From the NCBI GenBank assembly GCA_027483795.1, contig JAIXTT010000086.1:1-52846 (forward strand): DNA of 52,846 nucleotides, read 5' to 3'. A model generated the notes under the pieces. It made no database searches. It was not told the origin of the DNA and was given only the letters and a program-made list of their open reading frames with translations. Below, piece by piece: positions 16,125-24,800 of this stretch. The position numbers were made by a program, and so were the translations under genes. The first letter of the stretch is position 1. Every line of letters starts with the position of its first letter. This DNA is from Hyphomicrobiales bacterium. Lineage in GTDB: Bacteria > Pseudomonadota > Alphaproteobacteria > Rhizobiales > Beijerinckiaceae.

Positions 16125-16820
16125 ATGGTCAAGGCGATCGAGCTCGAAAACGTCGATCTCAGTCTGGGGCGCGGCGCATCGCGCGTGCATATCCTGCAGG
16201 GCGTGAGCCTTGCGGTGGCGCACGGCGAGGCGGTGGGTCTCGTGGGGCCGTCGGGCTCGGGAAAATCCACGCTGCTGATGGCCATGGCCGGTCTCGAACG
16301 GGCCGACTCGGGCCGGATCATGGTCGACGGGCAGGATCTCACCAAGCTCGACGAGGACGAACTCGCCCGCTTCCGCGGCCGGCGCATCGGGATCGTGTTC
16401 CAATCCTTCCATCTGATCCCGACCATGACGGCCTTGGAAAACGTCGCCGTGCCGCTCGAACTCTCGGGTGCGCGGGACGCGTTCGAAAGGGCGCGCGCGG
16501 AACTCGACGCCGTCGGACTCGGCGGACGTCTCGACCATTATCCCGCCGAACTGTCGGGCGGCGAGCAGCAGCGCGTGGCGCTCGCCCGCGCGCTCGTGGC
16601 CGACCCGGCGATCCTCGTGGCGGACGAGCCGACGGGAAATCTCGACGAGGCGACGGGCCGGCAGATCGTCGACCTCCTTTTCGACCTCAAGCGGGATCGG
16701 GGCGCGACGCTGGTGCTGGTGACGCATGATCCGTCGCTGGCGGCCAAATGCGACCGGACGATCCGCCTTCGCTCGGGACGGATCGAGAGCGACCGGCCGC
16801 TTGCCGCGGCGACGGTCTGA
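16125..16820 (+). CDS. ybbA: ABC transporter ATP-binding protein (YbbA/LolD family)
   Basis: A 231-residue ATPase subunit of an FtsX-type ABC system. Walker A is GPSGSGKSTLL near residue 41, the Q-loop is FQSFHLIPTMTALEN, the signature is LSGGEQQRVALARA near 143, and Walker B is ILVADEPTGNLDEATG with the switch His in LVLVTHD. The ATG at 16125 follows GGGAGAGG at good spacing; an in-frame ATG at 16095 has no ribosome site. The permease starts 4 bases after its stop. The E. coli homologue pairs with YbbP beside tesA; LolD/MacB-like ATPases are the nearest alternatives. Confidence 0.92.
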   Translation: MVKAIELENVDLSLGRGASRVHILQGVSLAVAHGEAVGLVGPSGSGKSTLLMAMAGLERADSGRIMVDGQDLTKLDEDELARFRGRRIGIVFQSFHLIPTMTALENVAVPLELSGARDAFERARAELDAVGLGGRLDHYPAELSGGEQQRVALARALVADPAILVADEPTGNLDEATGRQIVDLLFDLKRDRGATLVLVTHDPSLAAKCDRTIRLRSGRIESDRPLAAATV

Positions 16821-16824
16821 CGCC

Positions 16825-19392
16825 GTGCTCGCGCCCGTTCCCGTCGTCCGCCCGGGCTTCCCGGTCATCCTGAAGCTCGCGCTGCGCAATCTGCGCGGCG
16901 GGCTGGCGGGCTTCCGCATCTTTCTGGCCTGCATCGCCTTGGGCGTCGCGGCGATCGTTGGCGTGGGCTCGCTCGCGCTCGCGCTGCAGGACGGTCTCGG
17001 CACGCAGGGTCGGCTGATCCTCGGCGGCGACGTGTCCATGAGCCGGATCCACAGGCCGGCCGAACCGAACGAACTCGCCTTCATGCAGTCGCAGGGCCGC
17101 GTGACGGGCGTCGCGACCATGCGCGCGATGGCGCTGGCGCCGAACGGCCGCGCGGGTCTCGTCGAGATCAAGGCGGTGGACGCGGCCTATCCCACGGTCG
17201 GCGCGGTGGTGTTCGATCCGCCCGGCACGCCCGCCGAGATGCTCGCCGCGCGTGAGGGCATCCACGGCGCGGCCGTCGATCCGGCGCTCTTCGCCCGGCT
17301 CGGCGTGCCTCTCGGCACGCGGATCAAGCTCGGCGACATCGAGGTGGAACTGCGCGCGGGGCTGCGTTCGGAACCCGACAAGCTGGCGGGCGGCGTGACC
17401 TTCGGCCCGCGCTTGATGCTCTCGCAGGATGCGCTCGCGGCGACGGGCCTGTTGAAGCCCGGCACGATCGTGCGCTGGACCTATCGCATCATCCTGCCGG
17501 AAGGCGCGGCGAGCGAAGCGGACCTGCTGCGCTTCGAACAGGCGGCGCAGGCCGCGTTGCCGGATTCGGGCTTCGGAATCCGTTCGCGGACCAATGCCGC
17601 GCCCGCCTTCGTGCGCAATCTGGAACGTTTCACGCAGTTTCTGGTGATCGTCGGGCTGACGGCGCTGGTGGTCGGCGGCGTCGGCGTCGCCAATGCGGTG
17701 AGCGCCTATGTCGATCGACGTCGGAAGACGCTTGCGGTCTACAAGAGCCTCGGCGCGACGGGCGGCCGGGTCTTCGCCGTGGCGCTGACGGAAGTCGGGC
17801 TGATCGGGCTGATCGGAACCGCGATCGGCCTCGCGCTCGGGTCGGCCCTGCCCTGGCTCGTCGGTTGGCTGGCGGCCCCGCTGCTGCCCTTGCCGATCGA
17901 GCCGCATATCCGCCCCGGCCAACTGGCGCTCGGCGCGCTCTACGGTCTCATGGCGGTGCTCGCCTTCTCGCTCTGGCCGCTCGGCCGCGCGCATGACGTG
18001 CCCGTCTCCGCACTGTTCCGCGACGAGGTCGCGCGGACGCATCGGCTGCCGCGCCCCGTCTACATCGTCGCGACCGTCCTCGCGGTGCTCGGCCTCGCCG
18101 CAACGGCGGTTCTCTTCTCCTACGACAGACGGATCGCGATCTCGGCGGTCGCCGGCACGGCGGCGGTGTTCCTGCTTCTGCGCCTGGTGGCTTGGGCAGT
18201 GGCGGCCGTCGCCCGACGGCTGCCGCGGGCGGGCCGCACGGAACTGCGCCTCGCGGTCGCGAACATCCACCGCCCCGGCGCGCTGACCCCCTCGCTGATC
18301 CTGTCGCTCGGGCTCGGCGTGACGCTTCTCGTCACGATCGCCCTGATCGACGCCAATATCCGCAATCAATTGTCGCGCTCGCTGCCGGATCGCGCGCCGA
18401 CCTTCTTCTTCGTCGACATCCCCGCCGCCGACATCGCGGCCTTCGAGAGTTTTCTGGGCGAAGTCGCGCCGGGAGCCCGGGTCGAGCGCACGCCCCTGAT
18501 GCGGGGTCGCATCCTGCGCGTCAACGAGACCCGCGCGGAGGACGTGCAGGCCGCCGAGCGGGCCGCCTGGGTGCTCGAAGGCGACCGCGGCATCACGCTG
18601 TCCGCCACCGTTCCGGAAGGTTCGCGCCTCGTGCAGGGCGAATGGTGGCCGGCCGACTACAAGGGACCGCCGCTGGTCTCCTTCGACGCCGAGATCGCGG
18701 CGGGGCTCGGCATCGGCATCGGCGACACGGTGACCGTCAACGTGCTGGGGCGATCGCTGACCGCTCGGATCGCCAATCTCCGCCGCGTCGAATGGCAGTC
18801 GCTCGGCATCAATTTCGTGATGGTCTTCTCGCCGAACACCTTCGCGGGCGCTCCCTTCACCTCGCTGGCCTCGCTCACGATGCCGCATGCCGGATCGACG
18901 GAGAGCGAGGCGAAGATCCTCGCGGAATCGGCGCGGCGCTTCCCGTCGATCACCGCGGTGCGGGTGAAGGACGCGCTCGACGCCGTGAACGACGTCGTGG
19001 GCAAACTCGCCGTCGCGATCCGCGGGGCGAGCGGGATCACGATCCTCGCCGGCGTGCTGGTGCTCGCGGGCGCGCTGGGTGCGGGGCATCGGGCGCGCAT
19101 CTACGACGCCGTGATCCTCAAGGCCTTGGGAGCGACGCGAGGACGGCTCGTCCTCGCCTATGTCCTCGAATACGGACTGCTCGGCCTCGTGACGGCGGGC
19201 TTCGCCCTCGTCGCGGGGTTCGTCACCGCGCGCGTCGTGGTGACGCAACTCATGAAGATGGACTTCGTCTGGTTCGCTCCGGCCGCCTTCGCTGCGGCGG
19301 GAGGAGCGGTCGCCGTGACGGTGCTGCTCGGTCTGATCGGCACCTGGCGCGTTCTCGGCCAAAAGCCCGCGCGTCATCTGCGAAGCATGTGA
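16825..19392 (+). CDS. ybbP: ABC transporter permease with two FtsX domains (YbbP family)
   Basis: An inner-membrane permease of about 855 residues. The N-terminal membrane helix (GFRIFLACIALGVAAIVGVG) is followed by a large periplasmic domain, an FtsX domain with VIVGLTALVVGGVGVANAVS and RRKTLAVYKSLGATGGRVFA, additional helices, a second periplasmic domain, and a second FtsX domain ending near the C-terminus (LAGVLVLAGALGAGHRARIY, then LKALGATRGRLV). The GTG at 16825 lies 4 bases after the ATPase stop; an earlier in-frame ATG would start inside ybbA and adds a basic, non-conserved stretch. With tesA it forms the conserved cluster. Cargo is unknown; lipid or lipoprotein handling is a guess from the family. 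Confidence 0.92.
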   Translation: MLAPVPVVRPGFPVILKLALRNLRGGLAGFRIFLACIALGVAAIVGVGSLALALQDGLGTQGRLILGGDVSMSRIHRPAEPNELAFMQSQGRVTGVATMRAMALAPNGRAGLVEIKAVDAAYPTVGAVVFDPPGTPAEMLAAREGIHGAAVDPALFARLGVPLGTRIKLGDIEVELRAGLRSEPDKLAGGVTFGPRLMLSQDALAATGLLKPGTIVRWTYRIILPEGAASEADLLRFEQAAQAALPDSGFGIRSRTNAAPAFVRNLERFTQFLVIVGLTALVVGGVGVANAVSAYVDRRRKTLAVYKSLGATGGRVFAVALTEVGLIGLIGTAIGLALGSALPWLVGWLAAPLLPLPIEPHIRPGQLALGALYGLMAVLAFSLWPLGRAHDVPVSALFRDEVARTHRLPRPVYIVATVLAVLGLAATAVLFSYDRRIAISAVAGTAAVFLLLRLVAWAVAAVARRLPRAGRTELRLAVANIHRPGALTPSLILSLGLGVTLLVTIALIDANIRNQLSRSLPDRAPTFFFVDIPAADIAAFESFLGEVAPGARVERTPLMRGRILRVNETRAEDVQAAERAAWVLEGDRGITLSATVPEGSRLVQGEWWPADYKGPPLVSFDAEIAAGLGIGIGDTVTVNVLGRSLTARIANLRRVEWQSLGINFVMVFSPNTFAGAPFTSLASLTMPHAGSTESEAKILAESARRFPSITAVRVKDALDAVNDVVGKLAVAIRGASGITILAGVLVLAGALGAGHRARIYDAVILKALGATRGRLVLAYVLEYGLLGLVTAGFALVAGFVTARVVVTQLMKMDFVWFAPAAFAAAGGAVAVTVLLGLIGTWRVLGQKPARHLRSM

Positions 19393-19504
19393 CGCCGCCG
19401 ATCCGCGGATCGCGGACGGAGGCGGACATGGTTTCACACGATTTTTTTGTTGTTCAGCAGAGCGTTGCGTGATCGGGGCCGACGCTTCGTCGCATCCTCG
19501 GCCC

Positions 19505-19533
19505 TTGTATTTCCCGCGGGAGATTCTCATATT
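19505..19533 (+). promoter_or_regulatory. Possible housekeeping promoter of the Bax1-like gene
   Basis: TTGTAT (19505-19510), 17 bases, then CATATT (19528-19533), about 50 bases upstream of the start codon. Only moderately close to the alphaproteobacterial consensus (CTTGAC-N17-CTATAT). The preceding bases hold a GATCCGCGGATC palindrome just after the permease stop. Confidence 0.3.
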
Positions 19534-19582
19534 GTGTGGGTGCCGAACCGTCGGCACGCATAGGGTTCAGGGAAACCGCACC

Positions 19583-20353
19583 ATGTCGAATTACGATCGC
19601 AACGCTGCTGCGCCTTGGGGTTCGGGCGTCGCACGCGTCGGAACGGCCGAGTACGACCAGGGCCTCCGGTCGTACATGCTCGGCATCTACAACCATATGA
19701 CCCTCGCCCTCGGCATCTCCGCCCTCGTGGCGTGGGGCACGTTCATGGCCGCGACCGATCAGGTCGGCACCCGGCTCGTGCTCAACGGCCTCGGGCAGGC
19801 GCTTTACGTCAGCCCGCTGAAGTGGCTGATCATTCTCGCGCCGCTGGCCTTCGTGTTCCTGCTCTCCTTCCGTGCCGAGCGCATGAGCTACGGGGCCGTC
19901 CTCGGGACGTTCTGGGCTTTCGCCACGGTGATGGGCCTCTCGCTGTCGTCGATCTTCGTGATCTACAAGCTGGGCAGCGTGGTGCAGGTGTTCGCCATCA
20001 CGGCGGCGGCCTTCGGCGGCCTTTCGCTCTACGGCTACACGACGAAGCGCAGCCTTTCGGGCATGGGCTCGTTCCTGATCATGGGCCTCATCGGCCTGAT
20101 CCTGGCGAGCCTCGTGAACCTGTTCCTGCAGAGCTCGATGTTCCAGTTCGTCATCAGCGTGATCGGCGTGCTGATCTTCGCGGGCCTGACGGCTTACGAC
20201 ACCCAGCGCCTGAAGGAACAGTACGACTACGTCGCGGGCGACGTGGCCGCGATGGGCAAGGCTTCGGTGATGGGCGCTCTGACGCTCTATCTGGACTTCA
20301 TCAACATGTTCCAGATGCTCCTGTCCCTGTTCGGTCAGCGCAACAACGACTGA
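19583..20353 (+). CDS. Bax inhibitor-1/YccA family membrane protein
   Basis: A 256-residue inner-membrane protein with about seven hydrophobic segments. The N-terminal cytoplasmic leader is MSNYDRNAAAPWGSGVARVG followed by YDQGLRSYMLGIYNHM. The family's C-terminal signature FAGLTAYDTQRLKEQYDYVA with conserved Asp and a final helix MGALTLYLDFINMFQMLL is present. Members include BsYetJ-type pH-sensitive Ca2+ leak channels and FtsH-interacting YccA. The ATG at 19583 follows AGGGAAA. It is monocistronic: a possible promoter precedes it and a strong terminator follows. Confidence 0.93.
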   Translation: MSNYDRNAAAPWGSGVARVGTAEYDQGLRSYMLGIYNHMTLALGISALVAWGTFMAATDQVGTRLVLNGLGQALYVSPLKWLIILAPLAFVFLLSFRAERMSYGAVLGTFWAFATVMGLSLSSIFVIYKLGSVVQVFAITAAAFGGLSLYGYTTKRSLSGMGSFLIMGLIGLILASLVNLFLQSSMFQFVISVIGVLIFAGLTAYDTQRLKEQYDYVAGDVAAMGKASVMGALTLYLDFINMFQMLLSLFGQRNND

Positions 20354-20376
20354 CCCGACGAGCATCTCTCGAAATG

Positions 20377-20406
20377 AAAAGGCCCCGGGCGACCGGGGCC
20401 TTTTTT
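20377..20406. terminator. Strong bidirectional intrinsic terminator
   Basis: GGCCCCGG (20381-20388), loop GCGA, CCGGGGCC (20393-20400), with AAAA before and TTTTTT after. It ends the Bax1-like transcript on the plus strand and, by its flanking A-run, can also serve the DUF2794 gene on the minus strand. Confidence 0.93.
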
Positions 20407-20446
20407 CATGGTCCGCGAAGCGGAGGGCGCGATGCCCGGAAACGCT

Positions 20447-20830
20447 TCAGCCGACGACGAGCCTCAGCGGCCTTTCGAGCACGGCGAGCACGCGATGCAG
20501 GTCGTGGCCGCGCTTGAGCACCTGCCCCGCCGCCCCCGTCACCGCATAGGCGCCCTGACGGCGCGCGAGCTTCGGGTTCTTTTCGATCCGAAAGAGCGGC
20601 ACTTCGTGCGACCGCCGGAAGACGGAGAAGACGGCGCGGTCCTTGGTGAAATCCATGGCGTAGTCGCGCCATTCGCCGGCCGCGACCATGCGGCCGTAAA
20701 GCGAGAGCAGTTCACCGAGTTCATGCCGATCGAAGACGACCTGTTGCGGGACTTGCGCGGAGGCCTGCAGCGACACCAATGCCGGCAGCCCCCGGCTCCG
20801 CGCCCCGGGCGTATCCTCCGAGTCGATCAT
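20447..20830 (-). CDS. DUF2794 domain protein
   Basis: A 127-residue protein. The conserved block runs VVFDRHELGELLSLYGRMVA, WRDYAMDFTKDRAVFSVFRR, EVPLFRIEKNPKLARRQGAY, ending in LKRGHDLHRVLAVLERPLRL. This matches DUF2794, a small alphaproteobacterial family of unknown function. The ATG at 20830 follows GGGAGACGCG, an excellent ribosome site; longer in-frame openings run into non-coding sequence. It shares the terminator at 20377-20406 with the convergent Bax1-like gene. No catalytic motif is visible. Confidence 0.85.
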   Translation of the reverse strand: MIDSEDTPGARSRGLPALVSLQASAQVPQQVVFDRHELGELLSLYGRMVAAGEWRDYAMDFTKDRAVFSVFRRSHEVPLFRIEKNPKLARRQGAYAVTGAAGQVLKRGHDLHRVLAVLERPLRLVVG

Positions 20831-21149
20831 CGCGTCTCCCGCCTTCGCGCCGTCATGTCTTCGATCCGTCTTCCGGACGTCATCATGAGCCGGGATCACG
20901 GGAGCGGCAAGGTGCGACGAACCGCCTCGCGCGGAAACGACCATGTCGGCCTGCACGCCATGATTTTGCCCCGCCTTCGCCCGCAACCGGCCGCGGAATC
21001 GAAGCATGATCTCGACGTTGCCGAGGGACCGGCCGCAACCGGAAAAGCGCCCCCCCAAGCCTCCGGGCTGCGGCCGGTCCCGAACGGGCGACCATGATTC
21101 CCCCGCCCTGTCGGATCGGCTTGCCGGCCCTTTTCTTTTTCGGTCCCCG
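20831..21149. other. Non-coding interval with a long inverted repeat
   Basis: No gene is supported in these 319 bases. The main structure is a perfect 13-bp inverted repeat, GGGACCGGCCGCA at 21025-21037 and TGCGGCCGGTCCC at 21069-21081, separated by 31 bases that include a run of seven C. It lies downstream of the AhpD-like gene and about 200 bases upstream of DUF2794. A loose CGTCAT...GCCGGGAT sequence near 20880-20897 may be a decayed copy of the composite palindromic element. Confidence 0.6.
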
Positions 21150-21761
21150 TCAGCGGGCTCGAGCGTGGTATTCGCCGTTCGGCCGCATGTCGACGGCCGA
21201 AGCCATCCGGTTCGACATGTTGAAGAAGGCGGCGACGGCAGCGACGTCCCAGATGTCGCGGTCGGAGAAGCCGGCCTTCCGAAGGGCCTCACGGTCCTCC
21301 TCCCCGATCGCGGAGGACTCGCGCGTCATCCGGCTTGCGAAGGCGAGCATCGCCTTGTGCCTGTCCGAAAGATCCGCGGCGCGCCAATTCATGACCATGA
21401 GTTCCCCGAGCGCGGGATCGCCCGACAGCTGCCGAACCGCCGCGCCGTGCGCCGCGAGGCAATAGAAGCAGCGGTTCTCGGACGACACGACGACCGCGAT
21501 CATTTCACGTTCGAGCTTGGAAAGGCCCGAAGGAGCGAGCATCAGATCGTTGTAGAGGGCGGCGAAGGCGGCGAGCTTCGCATCGTCATGCGCATAGGCG
21601 GCGAGCACGTTCGGCACGAAGCCGATCTTTTCCTCGCATTTCTCGAGATAGGCCTTCATCTCCGGCGAAAGATCCGCGGGCGGCAGGTCGAGCGCCATGG
21701 GCTTGCGGGGCCCGTCCTGCCGCCGCGGCGTTTCGCCGGGCCGTTCGTCTCGGTCCTGCAT
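21150..21761 (-). CDS. Peroxidase-related AhpD-like/carboxymuconolactone decarboxylase family protein
   Basis: A 203-residue helical protein with an AhpD-fold core. LSKLEREMIAVVVSSENRCF runs into the redox motif CFYCLAAH (CxxC plus His, near residue 98), followed by SDRHKAMLAFASRMTRESSA and a C-terminal DIWDVAAVAAFFNMSNRMAS. These match the uncharacterised peroxidase-related branch of the CMD family. Expected activity is thiol-dependent peroxide or disulfide exchange in the cytosol. The start ATG at 21761 gives a short polar leader before MALDLPP, and that second Met is an alternative start. It is divergent from the glutamate dehydrogenase gene. Confidence 0.88.
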   Translation of the reverse strand: MQDRDERPGETPRRQDGPRKPMALDLPPADLSPEMKAYLEKCEEKIGFVPNVLAAYAHDDAKLAAFAALYNDLMLAPSGLSKLEREMIAVVVSSENRCFYCLAAHGAAVRQLSGDPALGELMVMNWRAADLSDRHKAMLAFASRMTRESSAIGEEDREALRKAGFSDRDIWDVAAVAAFFNMSNRMASAVDMRPNGEYHARAR

Positions 21762-21880
21762 CCTCTTGTCCTCCGCTCCCGATCGAGCCTAGCCTGAGAC
21801 GGTACGTCCCCCGGCGTCAACGACCGCGGGGCCATGCGGGTACGGGACGCGGCGTCGACGGATCGGCGCGGGGGGCGCGA

Positions 21881-24800
21881 ATGCAGGACGGAAACGGAAA
21901 AAAGGCGCGGATCGCCGCCGTTGAGGACATTCTGCGCGGACGCGATCCGGCAGCCGCGCCTTTCTGCGAGCCTCTGCTGGGCGGTGTCGCCGCGTCCGAT
22001 CTCGAAGCCTACGCCCCGGCCGACCTCGCCGAATGCGTCCGCGCCGCCGTCGATCATCTCGAAGCGAAGGGCGGGAAGGGTCCGGACATCAGACTGATCG
22101 ATCTGCGCGCGGACGTCGGCGGACGCCGCCGGGAAATGACGATGCTGCAGATCGTCAACGACGACATGCCGTTTCTGGTGGACTCGACGCTCGCCGCACT
22201 CGGCGAGCGCGGCCATGCGGCGAGCCTCGTTCTCCACCCGATGCTCGATACGGTCCGTGATGCCGCGGGCCGCATCCTCTCCGTGAAGACCGCTCAGGGC
22301 CCGCGCGCGCCGGACGGCCGGCGGGAAAGCCTGATCCAGATCCATCTCGAGCGGATCGACGCCGCGACGGATCGGGAAGCGCTGGTCGCGGATCTCGCAG
22401 CCGTTCACCGCGACGTGGGACTGGCCGTCAAGGACTGGGGCGCGATGCGCGCGCGGCTCGCCGCCGCCGTCGCCTTCTATCGCACGTCCCCTCCCCCGCT
22501 TCCCGCGGAGGAGATCGAAGAGGCGGTCGTCCTGCTCGAATGGTTGGAAAAGGGCAATTTCACCCTGCTCGGGACGCGCGAATACCGTCTTCCCGACGGC
22601 GAAGCCGCGGCCGACCCGATCGCCGGAACGGGTCTCGGCATCCTCTCCGATCCCGAGGTGAAGGTTCTCAAGCGCGGCGGCGAGATGGTCACCATCACGC
22701 CCGAAATCCGCGCCTTTCTCGGCGAACCGGTCCCGCTGATCGTGACCAAGGCGAGCGCCCGCGCCCGCGTCCACCGCCGCGCCTATCTGGATTATGTCGG
22801 CGTGAAGCTGTTCGAAGGCGGCAGGCTCACGGGCGAATTGGTGATCGTCGGGCTGCTGACTTCCACGGCCTATACGGAAAGCGTCGGGGCCGTGCCCTTC
22901 GTGCGCCGCAAGGCGCGCCGCGTGATCGAGCTGGCGGGCTACGACCCCGCGACCCATTCGGGTCGCGCGCTGCTCAACGTCCTCGAAAACTATCCGCGGG
23001 ACGAACTCTTCCAGATCGACGAAGCGACGCTGCTGCGCTTCTCCCTCGAAATCCTCGCCGTCCATGATCGGCCCCGCGTGAAGGCGCTCGCACGGGCGGA
23101 CCGCTACGGCCGCTTCGTCTCCGTCATCGTCTTCGTGCCGAAGGAGCGCTACGACACCGAGACCCGGATCCGGATCGGCGACGTGCTGGCCGAACTCTTC
23201 GGCGGACGGGCCTCGGCCGCCTATCCGGCCTATCCCGAAGGGCCGCTCGCACGGACCCATTTCATCATCGGTCGGGACGGCGGGGAGATTCCCGCGATCG
23301 ATCCCGCGACCCTCGACGAGGCGGTGGCGCGGGTCGTCCGCACCTGGGCGGACGAGTTGCGGGAGACGCTCGACGCGCGCACCGGCGGAACCCGCGGCCG
23401 CGCGCTGGCGGCGCGCTACGCCCGGGCCTTCACGGGCGCCTATCAGGAGGCCTTCGCGCCCGAGCGCGCCGTTCCGCATATCGCGATCCTCGAGAGATCG
23501 TCGGCCGAACGGCCCCGTGCCGTGCGTTTCGACGGACGAGACGGCGAAGCGGGCCGTGCCGGTCTCGAGATCTTCGCGCGCGGCGGGCCGCTGGCGCTCA
23601 GTCTGCGCGTACCCTTGATCGAGAGCATGGGACTTCGCGTGCTCGACGAGCGGACCTATCGCATCGCGCCCGGCGGCGCGGAGGCGGACGCGCATGTCTG
23701 GCTGCACGACATGCTGGTGGAACGCGCGGCGGGAGGATCGATCGACGTCGGCGAAGCCGGCGGGCGGCTCGAAACCATGTTGATGGCCCTGCTCGGCGGC
23801 CATGCCGCAGCCGACGGCTACAACGCCCTCGGGCTCGAAGCGGGGCTCGGCTGGCGCGACGTGAACCTTCTGCGCGCCTTGTCGCGCCACCTCATCCAGA
23901 TCAAGGCGCCCTTCAGCCACGACTACATGGCCGCGGCGATGACGCGGCATCCGGCCCTCGCGGCGAAGATCCTCGCCTTGTTCTACGCGCGCTTCGATCC
24001 GCGCGCCGCCGCGTCGCGCGAGCGGGCCTGCGCCGCGATCCGGGCGGAGATCGAAGCGGGGCTCGATGCGGTGGAAAGCCTCGACGACGACCGCATCCTC
24101 CGCCGTTTCGTCAATCTCGTCGAAGCGGCGGAGCGCACGAATTTCTTCCGCATCGGGCCCGACGGGCTGCCCGCGGAAACGATCGGGATCAAGTTCGCGA
24201 GCCGCAGCATCGAGGGCATGCCGCTGCCCGCGCCGCTGCACGAGATCTTCGTCTACGGGCGGAAGGTGGAAGGCGTGCATCTGCGCTTCGGGCCGGTCGC
24301 GCGCGGCGGACTCCGTTGGTCGGACCGGAAAGAGGACTACAGGACCGAGGTTCTCGGCCTCGTGAAGGCGCAGCAGGTCAAGAACGCGGTGATCGTGCCC
24401 GCAGGCGCCAAAGGCGGCTTCTACCCGAAGGAACTGCCCTCCCCCGCCGACCGTCAGGCCTATCTCGCCGAGGGCGTCGCGGCCTATCGCGTCTTCATCG
24501 GCACGCTGCTCGACGTGACCGACGATCTGCGCGGCGGGGAACTCGTGCCGCCGCCCGACGTGGTGCGGCAGGACGGGGACGACCCCTATCTCGTGGTGGC
24601 GGCCGACAAGGGCACGGCGACCTTCTCCGACATCGCCAACGGGATTGCTGAAGAGCGCGGCTTCTGGCTCGGCGACGCCTTCGCCTCCGGCGGGTCGAAC
24701 GGTTACGACCACAAGGGCATGGGGATCACGGCGCGCGGCGCTTGGGAGGCGGTGAAGCGCCATTTCCGAGAGCGCGACATGGACGTGCAGACGACGCCGT

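Noticed and set aside
16687..19557. 956-codon minus-strand open frame opposite ybbP
   Set aside because: Same GC-shadow pattern, no motifs, and it covers a well-supported FtsX-type permease.
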